Shown: in pieces, positions 33,909 to 39,989 of the stretch | Numbering within the stretch: the first letter of the stretch is position 1 | Layout of the letters: each line of letters begins with the position of its first letter | Assembly (NCBI GenBank): GCA_902362595.1 | Contig: CABIXF010000006.1 | Coordinates: 1 to 39,989 of the forward strand | From: Bacteroidaceae bacterium | GTDB lineage: Bacteria > Bacteroidota > Bacteroidia > Bacteroidales > Bacteroidaceae | Direction of reading: 5' to 3' | DNA: 39,989 bases | Position numbers and translations under genes: made by a program | Notes under the pieces: generated by a model | Databases searched by the model: none | What the model saw: only the letters and a program-made list of their open reading frames with translations | What the model was told of the DNA's origin: nothing

Positions 33909-33940
33909 ATCGAGAAACATCCTCTACAAGGATACTCGAT
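33909..33940 (+). promoter_or_regulatory. Leader hairpin before the SRP RNA
   Basis: ATCGAG (33909-33914) pairs with CTCGAT (33935-33940), and ATCCT (33919-33923) with AGGAT (33929-33933), around CTACA. The hairpin lies in the transcribed leader between promoter and SRP RNA and could be a processing site or part of the mature RNA. Confidence 0.6.
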
Positions 33941-33954
33941 GACATGTTGAATAC

Positions 33955-34050
33955 GGGTAAGTCCCATACGGCCAGCTCCCTTCGAATCCTCCAGGGCTTG
34001 ATCGCAGCAAAGGTAGTTGGTTGTAGCGGCGCGATATGGTAAGCTTACCC
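33955..34050 (+). ncRNA. ffs: Signal recognition particle RNA (bacterial small SRP, 4.5S type)
   Basis: This RNA of about 96 nucleotides pairs with the Ffh protein to target membrane proteins. The terminal GGGTAAG (33955-33961) pairs with CTTACCC (34044-34050), CCATA pairs with TATGG further in, and GCC-GCT pairs with AGC-GGC across a bulge. The conserved apical segment CCAGG, ten bases, AGCAAAGGTA (33991-34015) aligns to the CCAGG...AGCAACGGTA Ffh-binding loop of Gram-positive SRP RNAs. Here the ten-base apical part is GCTTGATCGC instead of the GGAA-tetraloop form. It is 4 bases upstream of tRNA-Thr and shares its promoter. The exact ends are estimated. Confidence 0.85.
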
Positions 34051-34054
34051 ACCC

Positions 34055-34128
34055 GCCTCTTTAGCTCAGTTGGCCAGAGCACGTGATTTGTAATCTCGGG
34101 GTCGTTGGTTCGAATCCGACAAGAGGCT
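34055..34128 (+). tRNA. tRNA-Thr (anticodon TGT)
   Basis: This is a 74-base cloverleaf. The acceptor GCCTCTT pairs with AAGAGGC, the D arm is GCTC/GAGC, and the anticodon loop TTTGTAA gives TGT. The anticodon stem has one T/T mismatch. The T arm is GTTGG-TTCGAAT-CCGAC. CCA is not encoded. It lies 4 bases after the SRP RNA. Confidence 0.96.
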
Positions 34129-34130
34129 CG

Positions 34131-34166
34131 AAAAAGTTGGACAGGTTTGTCTGACTTTTTTTTATG
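34131..34166 (+). terminator. Terminator after tRNA-Thr
   Basis: AAAAAGTTGGAC (34131-34142) pairs with GTCTGACTTTTT (34149-34160), with two G-U pairs and a six-base loop. A T run follows. Confidence 0.9.
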
Positions 34167-34187
34167 TTTGTACGTCAGAGAAAAAAG

Positions 34188-34217
34188 AAAGCCACCGGTG
34201 TTGTAGCGGTGGCTTTT
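34188..34217. terminator. Second, tandem terminator hairpin
   Basis: AAAGCCACCG (34188-34197) pairs with CGGTGGCTTT (34207-34216). It is only about 25 bases after the first terminator. The remaining DNA up to 34405 has no gene. Confidence 0.8.
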
Positions 34218-34405
34218 GTACATAATGTAAAGTTTAGTAAGCCTTTTAGTTGTAAATCGATGTATGGCTTATTCCCTTTGGAAGAAGGGGTCGTAAAGGA
34301 GTTATGTTTTTAGAAAACAAACAAAAGGGGGAAAATGTTCAATGTTTGGTATGAAAAAATATGTTTAAGGATTTTTCAGGATAATAACTTCCCGTTTTTT
34401 TTCCG

Positions 34406-34413
34406 TACTTTTG
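34406..34413 (+). promoter_or_regulatory. -7 box of the PurF-like gene
   Basis: TACTTTTG, 37 bases before the ATG at 34451. The -33 site is weak. Confidence 0.55.
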
Positions 34414-34450
34414 CATCCGAAAATCATAACAACTAAATAACTAATAAAGA

Positions 34451-35857
34451 ATGGGTGGCTTTTTCGGAACAGTCTCTAAGGCTGAATGCGTGACCGATTT
34501 ATTTTACGGTACGGATTATAATTCACATTTGGGAACGAAACGCGCTGGTATGGCAACATACGCAGAGGGCGAAGGGTTCATACGTTCAATCCATAATCTG
34601 GAAAGTTCTTATTTTCGTACAAAGTTTGAGAGTGAACTCCCTGGTTTTAAGGGAACTTCGGGAATTGGGGTAATCAGTGATACGGATCCTCAACCTATCA
34701 TGATTAATTCTCATTTAGGGCGGTTTGCCATTGTCACTGTAGCAAAAATCAACAACATGGAGGAGCTGGTGCAGGAGTTGCTGGCCAGCAACATGCATTT
34801 TTCGGAAATGAGCATGGGAAAGACTAATCCTACGGAATTGGTCGCATTGCTTATTGTGCAAGGCAAGGATTTCGTGGATGGCATCGAGAATGTGTTCAAT
34901 AAGATTAAAGGCTCTTGCTCCATGCTGATTCTGACAGAAGATGGTGTGATTGTAGCTCGTGACAAATGGGGGCGTACGCCGATTATCATTGGAAAGAAGG
35001 AGGGTGCATACGCTGCAACCAGTGAGTCGAGCAGTTTGCCAAATCTGGATTTTGAAATAGATCGTTACGTAGGTCCAGGTGAAATTCTGCGTATGCGTGC
35101 CAGTGGACTGGAACAGCTTCGCCAACCGAATGACAAAATGCAGATTTGTTCGTTCTTGTGGGTGTACTACGGTTTTCCTGTTTCTTGTTATGAAGGGAAA
35201 AATGTGGAAGAAGTACGTTTTATGAGCGGTTATAAGATGGGACAGACCGACGAATCGGAAGTAGACTGTGTTTGTGGTATTCCAGATTCAGGTGTAGGTA
35301 TGGCTTTAGGATATGCAGAAGGTAAAGGAATTCCTTACCATCGGGCTATTGCCAAATATACTCCCACGTGGCCGAGAAGCTTTACGCCGAGCAACCAGAG
35401 TATGCGTTCGCTGGTGGCCAAGATGAAGTTGATTCCGAATCGTGCCATGTTGCAGGGAAAACGTCTGCTGTTCTGTGATGACTCCATCGTGCGTGGTACA
35501 CAGCTTCGCGATAATGTGAATGTTCTTTATGATTACGGAGCGAAGGAAGTGCACATGCGTATCGCATGTCCCCCGTTGATTTATGGATGTCCTTTTATTG
35601 GGTTTACTTCTTCTAAGAGTGATATGGAGTTGATAACCCGTCGCATCATCAAGGAAATTGAAGGAGATGAGAATGCCAAACTGGATAAATATGCGACGAC
35701 GGATTCTCCGGAATATAAAGAATTGGTGGAACGTATTCGGGCTCGATTTGGGTTGACTTCTTTGAAATTCAATACATTGGAAACATTGATTGAAGCTATC
35801 GGACTGCCGAAGTGCAAGGTCTGCACACATTGTTTTGACGGATCCAGCTGTTTCTGA
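34451..35857 (+). CDS. PurF-like phosphoribosyltransferase lacking the catalytic Cys1
   Basis: This 468-residue protein is homologous to amidophosphoribosyltransferase. The C-terminal phosphoribosyltransferase half is intact, with CGIPDSGVGMALGYAEGKGIPY and the PRPP loop RLLFCDDSIVRGTQ (about 338-351). The N-terminal glutaminase half is degenerate. The protein begins MGGFFG where active PurF has Met-Cys-Gly, so the N-terminal nucleophile is missing. The HNGNL-type glutamine site reads TVAKINN. No other start restores a cysteine. The C-terminus has four cysteines (455, 458, 461 and 467), recalling the CxxCF iron-sulfur ligands of Bacillus-type PurF. It may use ammonia or have a regulatory role. 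A true purF is expected elsewhere in the genome. Confidence 0.88.
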   Translation: MGGFFGTVSKAECVTDLFYGTDYNSHLGTKRAGMATYAEGEGFIRSIHNLESSYFRTKFESELPGFKGTSGIGVISDTDPQPIMINSHLGRFAIVTVAKINNMEELVQELLASNMHFSEMSMGKTNPTELVALLIVQGKDFVDGIENVFNKIKGSCSMLILTEDGVIVARDKWGRTPIIIGKKEGAYAATSESSSLPNLDFEIDRYVGPGEILRMRASGLEQLRQPNDKMQICSFLWVYYGFPVSCYEGKNVEEVRFMSGYKMGQTDESEVDCVCGIPDSGVGMALGYAEGKGIPYHRAIAKYTPTWPRSFTPSNQSMRSLVAKMKLIPNRAMLQGKRLLFCDDSIVRGTQLRDNVNVLYDYGAKEVHMRIACPPLIYGCPFIGFTSSKSDMELITRRIIKEIEGDENAKLDKYATTDSPEYKELVERIRARFGLTSLKFNTLETLIEAIGLPKCKVCTHCFDGSSCF

Positions 35858-35936
35858 CAAGGTATTTCGGATGCGTGGGGAAGATAAAGTGGAATCTTCT
35901 CTGCATATTCTGGAAAATGCATAAGAATATTTTCTG

Positions 35937-36020
35937 TACCACATTGTGAAATATGTGTCCCGCACTGCGGGATATGTATTTCACAGTGTGGTTTTTGTAT
36001 CCCACAGTGTGGAACAGAGA
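35937..36020. repeat. Four tandem 21-bp palindromic units
   Basis: Units start at 35937, 35958, 35979 and 36000, each exactly 21 bases. Each has a CCACA-GTGTGG-type palindromic core (the second is CCCGC-ACT-GCGGG) and an AT-rich spacer close to ATATGTA. Neighbouring units can also pair with each other: 35938-35953 is nearly complementary to 35977-35992, nesting the CCCGC/GCGGG hairpin. The minus-strand reading frame through it gives a seven-residue periodic peptide, which I take as a by-product. It lies between the PurF-like gene and the convergent barrel gene and may double as a terminator. Confidence 0.88.
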
Positions 36021-36059
36021 AATTGTTGTGACACAAGGGGAAATTTGTCGAGGTATTTT

Positions 36060-37250
36060 TTAAAAAGCCTCGGTCATGTTGAAATAAAACAGGTTCTGTT
36101 GATTGGTGAAGTCACGACCTAAATCCAGGCGTACGTTCATGCGGGGTTGCACTTCGATACGGAGTCCAAGTCCGGCATTGGGAAGCAGACCTTCAATTTT
36201 GCCCGGTGTGGGTCCCATGAAACCACATCCTCCCCAGGCCACAAAGCCCAGGCGATTGAGGATTTTCTTTATCCAATTGCTTTGGTCCGTATTGAACATC
36301 TGTCGGTATTCGGCCAGTGCCACGTGTGAGGATTTGTCGCGATATTGTCCCATGTAGTACCCTCGCAAGTCGAAGGGGGTTCCGCTCAATACATACTTGT
36401 TCAGGGGAATGTTGTGACCGAAAGAATGCTTGCTTTGTACAGTCCAAGCCAGTACCTTTCGTTTACCTACCGTTTTGTATTGCCGATAGTCCAGTTCCAA
36501 GCGGTAGAAGCTGGAATTGCTCCCGAGAAATTTTTCATACATTAGTCCCCTCAAATCGAAATATAATCCCTTATAGGGATTGGCCGGTACGTCGCGTGTA
36601 TCATACGTCAGTAGGAAACCGATTCCAGAACTGAAGTCTTCGTAGCCGTTGGCAGTACCTCCCGCACGCTTGTAGTCGGGCTGTTCTACGAGATACTTGG
36701 CCGGGTCCATGATGTGGTCGTAGGTGATGTCAATTTGTGGACCGGCGAAGAAGTTGCTTTCCCCCAGCCGGAAAAGAAACCACGGATTAATTTGTATGCC
36801 GCTGTAACGGTACTGGCTGGTGGTATCGCTTCGTACATAATTTTTGTTGGTGCTGTAGCCCACCCCATAAAAATTTTCCTGTGTGTTCTTGAACGAAAAT
36901 TGTCCGAAAATGCGGAAGCGGTCGTTTTTGAAGAACAGTTGAGGCTTGACCACCAGATTCAGTCCTCCTTTAAACATGAAGGCTATGGCTGCCGGGATGA
37001 CCGAGCGGCGCATGGTGGTGTCTTTGGGGTTCATCCGGAAGGTCATCAGTGCACTTCCTCCCACGAGCACTCCAAAATCGGGGGTATAACTTGGACCTCC
37101 CAATATATTATAGTGAAAGTTACGTTCGGCTTTCTCTTTTTTCTTGAGTTCTTTTTCTATCTGTTGCCGGATGCTGTCTGGTAGAGATTCTTGTGCATTC
37201 CCCATTAGGGCAAACAGACAATAAATGCAGAGGAGTAGGTATTTTTTCAT
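36060..37250 (-). CDS. Omp85-superfamily outer-membrane barrel without POTRA domains
   Basis: This 396-residue protein has a signal peptide (MKKYLLLCIYCLFALMGNAQ), a short charged helix (IRQQIEKELKKKEKAERNF, about 26-44) and then a beta-barrel resembling the bacterial surface antigen (Omp85/BamA C-terminal) domain. Examples are GGPSYTPDFGVLVGGSALM, the FFAGPQIDITYD strand and the later GTPFDLRGYYMGQYRDKS, which matches the LRGY loop of BamA-like proteins. It ends in LFYFNMTEAF. There is no room for POTRA repeats. Barrel-only Omp85 members occur in Bacteroidetes. The role (insertase, lipid or porin-like) is unknown. Confidence 0.82.
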   Translation of the reverse strand: MKKYLLLCIYCLFALMGNAQESLPDSIRQQIEKELKKKEKAERNFHYNILGGPSYTPDFGVLVGGSALMTFRMNPKDTTMRRSVIPAAIAFMFKGGLNLVVKPQLFFKNDRFRIFGQFSFKNTQENFYGVGYSTNKNYVRSDTTSQYRYSGIQINPWFLFRLGESNFFAGPQIDITYDHIMDPAKYLVEQPDYKRAGGTANGYEDFSSGIGFLLTYDTRDVPANPYKGLYFDLRGLMYEKFLGSNSSFYRLELDYRQYKTVGKRKVLAWTVQSKHSFGHNIPLNKYVLSGTPFDLRGYYMGQYRDKSSHVALAEYRQMFNTDQSNWIKKILNRLGFVAWGGCGFMGPTPGKIEGLLPNAGLGLRIEVQPRMNVRLDLGRDFTNQQNLFYFNMTEAF

Positions 37251-37254
37251 GCGG

Positions 37255-37262
37255 CAAAATTA
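37255..37262 (-). promoter_or_regulatory. -7 box directly at the barrel gene start
   Basis: The minus strand reads TAATTTTG only 4 bases before the start codon at 37250, so the mRNA would be essentially leaderless. The -33 match is poor. Confidence 0.4.
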
Positions 37263-37407
37263 CAAAAAAACGTCTGAATCTGTCTGGTCTTGTTTTAATA
37301 CTTTCTGGATTACCCTTCCTTTTTAACTTAAAAAGCTGGGTGCGACCGCAGGAATTTTTTCTCGACATGGTAAATCATCCTTGCGTTCTGATAAAAAATG
37401 GTAAGTC

Positions 37408-37440
37408 TTTTGGTCATTCTCCGGGTATTTTTTACTTTTA
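37408..37440 (+). promoter_or_regulatory. Probable pepT promoter
   Basis: TTTTG at 37408-37412, 20 bases, then TACTTTTA (37433-37440), one base off the -7 consensus. It is 34 bases before the ATG at 37475. Confidence 0.55.
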
Positions 37441-37474
37441 CAAAAGTAAGATTTTAGTAAACAATTAAAGTGAT

Positions 37475-38704
37475 ATGACAGTAATTGAACGCTTTTTAAA
37501 GTATGTGACTTTTGATACGCAGTCGGACGAATCGACCGGTGTAACCCCAAGTACACCGAAGCAGATGGTGTTTGCGCGTTATCTGAAAGAGGAACTGGAG
37601 AAACTGGGGTTGAAAGATATTTCTTTGGACGAAAATGGTTATCTGTTTGCTACACTTCCTTCGAATGTAGATCATGAGGTGCCGGTTATCGGTTTTATTG
37701 CCCACATGGATACGAGTCCCGATATGAGTGGAGAGAACGTAAAGCCGCGTATCGTGGAAAAATACGACGGAAAAGATATTCCGTTGTGCGCAGAAGAACA
37801 CATTGTGTTGTCGCCGACAAATTTCCCCGAATTGTTGGATCACATAGGAGAAGACTTGATTGTAACCGATGGGCATACCTTGCTGGGAGCGGATGATAAA
37901 GCCGGAATTGCAGAAATTGTGGGTGCCGTGGCTTACTTGAAGGCTCATCCGGAAATCAAGCATGGAGACATTCGTGTGGGCTTTAACCCGGATGAAGAAA
38001 TTGGTTTGGGAGCGCACAAGTTTGATGTGGAGAAGTTTGGTGCCAAATGGGCTTATACGATGGATGGTGGCGAAGTAGGTGAACTGGAGTTTGAGAACTT
38101 CAATGCGGCTGCAGCCAAGGTGGTGGTGAAGGGACGCAACGTGCATCCAGGTTATGCCAAAAACAAGATGATCAATTCTTTGCTGGTTGCCAATGAATAT
38201 GCTTCCTTGCTTCCGGCCAATGAAACTCCGGGTACAACGGAAGGATATGAAGGTTTTTATCACCTGGTTGGAATGGAAGGTGAAGTGGAGCATACCGTGT
38301 TGTCTTATATCGTTCGCGATCATGACCGCGAGAAGTTTGAGGCGCGCAAGCAGGCTTTACAAGATTATGCAGCCCAGTTGAACCAGAAATACGGAGAGGG
38401 TACGGTTTGTGTGGAATTGAAAGACCAGTATTACAACATGCGCCAGCAGGTGGAACCGTTGATGCATATCATCGACATTGCTTTTGCGGCCATGCAGGAA
38501 GCGGGAGTTACTCCAAAAGTAAAGGCCATTCGTGGGGGGACGGATGGTGCACAGCTCTCATTCAAGGGACTTCCTTGTCCGAATATTTTTGCTGGTGGCT
38601 TGAATTTTCACGGGCGTTATGAATTTGTGCCCATACCTTCTATCGAGAAAGCGATGAAAGTAGTGGTGAAAATTGCTGAGCTTACGGCTAAGAGATATAG
38701 CTAA
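37475..38704 (+). CDS. pepT: Peptidase T (tripeptide aminopeptidase)
   Basis: This 409-residue cytoplasmic M20-family zinc enzyme removes N-terminal residues from tripeptides. The first metal motif is [10 protein letters not shown] (His77, Asp79). The bridging aspartate is in [14 protein letters not shown] and the catalytic/metal glutamates are in [15 protein letters not shown]. The dimerisation/lid domain follows (about 205-320, with [21 protein letters not shown]). [25 protein letters not shown] carries the final ligand region. The length is normal. gcvT begins 72 bases downstream with no terminator between, so both may share a transcript. Confidence 0.97.
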   Translation: MTVIERFLKYVTFDTQSDESTGVTPSTPKQMVFARYLKEELEKLGLKDISLDENGYLFATLPSNVDHEVPVIGFIAHMDTSPDMSGENVKPRIVEKYDGKDIPLCAEEHIVLSPTNFPELLDHIGEDLIVTDGHTLLGADDKAGIAEIVGAVAYLKAHPEIKHGDIRVGFNPDEEIGLGAHKFDVEKFGAKWAYTMDGGEVGELEFENFNAAAAKVVVKGRNVHPGYAKNKMINSLLVANEYASLLPANETPGTTEGYEGFYHLVGMEGEVEHTVLSYIVRDHDREKFEARKQALQDYAAQLNQKYGEGTVCVELKDQYYNMRQQVEPLMHIIDIAFAAMQEAGVTPKVKAIRGGTDGAQLSFKGLPCPNIFAGGLNFHGRYEFVPIPSIEKAMKVVVKIAELTAKRYS

Positions 38705-38776
38705 TTATTGAAGTTGCGGTTCTGTCGGAAAATCACAGGCAGGCCGCAACCTATTATCAACCTTAAAATAAATCTT

Positions 38777-39862
38777 ATGAAAACAACTCCATTTACCGAG
38801 AAGCACATTGCTCTCGGTGCCAAGATGCATGAATTTGCAGGTTACAACATGCCGATTGAATATTCTGGAATCATTGATGAACACTTGACGGTCTGCCATG
38901 CGGTGGGTGTCTTCGATGTGTCGCACATGGGAGAATTCTGGGTGAAAGGTCCGCATGCACTGGATTTCATTCAGGAGGTGACTTCCAACAATGCGGCGGT
39001 GCTTACGCCGGGTAAGGTGCAGTACACGTGTTTCCCGAACGAGACAGGAGGAATTGTAGACGATTTGCTGGTGTATGCATACGAGCCCGAAAAATACATG
39101 CTGGTGGTCAATGCGGCCAATATTGAGAAAGACTGGAACTGGTGTGTGAAACACAACCGGGTGGGGGCGGAGCTGGAAAATGCATCCGACCGCATGGCAC
39201 AGCTGGCTATACAAGGGCCGAAGGCTTGTGATACACTCCAGAAACTGACTCCGGTAGATTTGAAATCGATTCCTTATTATACATTCAAGGTGGGAGAATT
39301 TGCCGGGGTTCCGAATGTGATTATTTCCAATACGGGATACACAGGAGCGGGAGGATTTGAACTATATTTCTACCCAGAAGTGGCACTGAAGATTTGGGAT
39401 GCCATTTTTGAAGCCGGAAAAGAATTTGGTATTAAGCCGATTGGGCTGGGAGCCCGCGATACGCTGCGTCTGGAGATGGGATTCTGTCTGTATGGAAATG
39501 ATATTACCGACGAGACTTCTCCGCTGGAAGCCGGGTTGGGATGGATTACCAAGTTCGTGGAAGGAAAGAACTTTACCAACCGTGCGGCACTGGAAAAGCA
39601 GAAAGCCGAAGGAGTGAGTCGGAAATTGGTAGGCTTTGAGATGATTGACCGGGGGATTCCGCGTCATGGATATGCGTTGTTGAATGAAACGGGGGAAACA
39701 ATCGGATACGTAACGTCGGGTACGATGTCGCCTACGCGGAAGATAGGTATCGGGATGGGGTATGTCAAGGTAGAATATTCTAAACCTGGTACGGAGATTT
39801 ACTTGGACAACCGTGGTCGGAAACTGAAAGCACAAGTAGTGAAGCCTCCTTTCAGAAAATGA
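38777..39862 (+). CDS. gcvT: Glycine cleavage system aminomethyltransferase (T protein)
   Basis: This 361-residue protein transfers the methylene group from aminomethyl-lipoyl H protein to tetrahydrofolate and releases ammonia. Family features are [32 protein letters not shown], the [23 protein letters not shown] folate-site region, [13 protein letters not shown], and [21 protein letters not shown]. (Each is a short conserved stretch in order.) ATG at 38777 gives the standard length, while the frame opens earlier only from a TTG at 38708. The P and H genes are not in the window. Confidence 0.97.
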   Translation: MKTTPFTEKHIALGAKMHEFAGYNMPIEYSGIIDEHLTVCHAVGVFDVSHMGEFWVKGPHALDFIQEVTSNNAAVLTPGKVQYTCFPNETGGIVDDLLVYAYEPEKYMLVVNAANIEKDWNWCVKHNRVGAELENASDRMAQLAIQGPKACDTLQKLTPVDLKSIPYYTFKVGEFAGVPNVIISNTGYTGAGGFELYFYPEVALKIWDAIFEAGKEFGIKPIGLGARDTLRLEMGFCLYGNDITDETSPLEAGLGWITKFVEGKNFTNRAALEKQKAEGVSRKLVGFEMIDRGIPRHGYALLNETGETIGYVTSGTMSPTRKIGIGMGYVKVEYSKPGTEIYLDNRGRKLKAQVVKPPFRK

Positions 39863-39873
39863 AAATATAAAAT

Positions 39874-39902
39874 AAAAAGCCTGTCGTCAGACAGGCTTTT
39901 TT
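39874..39902 (+). terminator. Terminator after gcvT
   Basis: AAAAAGCCTGTC pairs with GACAGGCTTTTTT around the loop GTCA. It starts 12 bases after the stop codon. On the minus strand it would also stop the tRNA-Gly transcript. Confidence 0.92.
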
Positions 39903-39906
39903 GATG

Positions 39907-39979
39907 AGCGGAAGACGGGACTCAAACCCGCGACCCTCAGCTTGGAAGGCTAATGCTCTATCAACTGAGCTACTTCCGC
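39907..39979 (-). tRNA. tRNA-Gly (anticodon TCC)
   Basis: On the minus strand the acceptor GCGGAAG pairs with CTTCCGC, the D arm is GCTC/GAGC, the anticodon stem TTAGC/GCTGA encloses CTTCCAA (anticodon TCC), and the T arm is CGGG-TTTGAGT-CCCG. It is 73 bases long, with no encoded CCA. Confidence 0.96.
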
Positions 39980-39989
39980 AAATTTGCGG

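Noticed and set aside
34055..34128. tRNA-Thr as an integration site for a mobile element
   Set aside because: No integrase, no direct repeat of the tRNA 3' end and ordinary chromosomal genes downstream.
35581..36036. 151-codon minus-strand frame with a seven-residue periodic cysteine/histidine peptide
   Set aside because: The periodicity comes from the 21-base DNA repeat, and the rest of the frame is antisense to the PurF-like gene.

Overview
The window comes from a chromosome of the order Bacteroidales, most likely Bacteroides or Phocaeicola. Three things support this. Promoters repeatedly match the Bacteroides pattern (TTTG or TTG near -33, about 19-20 bases, then TAnnTTTG near -7). Several proteins belong to families I know mainly from gut Bacteroidales (DUF5715, DUF6048, DUF6452, the permuted imelysin-like lipoprotein). 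A Bacteroidetes-type SRP RNA is present. No insertion sequence, prophage, CRISPR array or plasmid gene was seen.

Layout. 1-1995: an ECF sigma factor and a coiled-coil membrane protein, closed on each side by a terminator hairpin and by copies of a 22-base palindromic repeat. 1996-11340: a long plus-strand operon for envelope redox or metal handling. It holds an outer-membrane porin, an imelysin-like lipoprotein, a di-haem c-type oxidoreductase, a second porin, a mono-haem cytochrome c lipoprotein, a RidA-fold protein and a fused CcsBA cytochrome c assembly factor. The haem proteins and their assembly machine are encoded together, which makes this the most coherent candidate system in the window. 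11427-12959: a DUF308 membrane protein and an AraC-type regulator. 13040-14116 (minus): a YeiH-family membrane transporter.

14294-19025: a DUF5715 lipoprotein and truA, then the two partners of a predicted DNA-metabolism module (TIGR03915 and the radical SAM protein TIGR03916), both on the minus strand and separated by an exported choloylglycine-hydrolase-family enzyme on the plus strand. 19226-28239: a MacAB-TolC-like tripartite ABC export operon (adaptor, two FtsX-type permeases, ATPase, TolC) followed by a sigma-54-type response regulator and its histidine kinase. 28355-29260: an EamA transporter.

33756 down to 29465 (minus): a compact six-gene operon (DUF4199, GT2 glycosyltransferase, DUF6452, DUF6048, mntP, apbE) ending at a 22-bp perfect terminator stem. 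33893-34217: a consensus promoter, a leader hairpin, SRP RNA, tRNA-Thr(TGT) and two terminators. 34451-35857: a PurF-like protein that lacks the N-terminal catalytic cysteine. 35937-36020: a second family of tandem palindromic repeats (21-base period). 36060-37250 (minus): a barrel-only Omp85-like protein. 37475-39979: pepT, gcvT, a terminator and tRNA-Gly(TCC) on the minus strand.

All calls come from reading sequence motifs. No database search or folding program was run.
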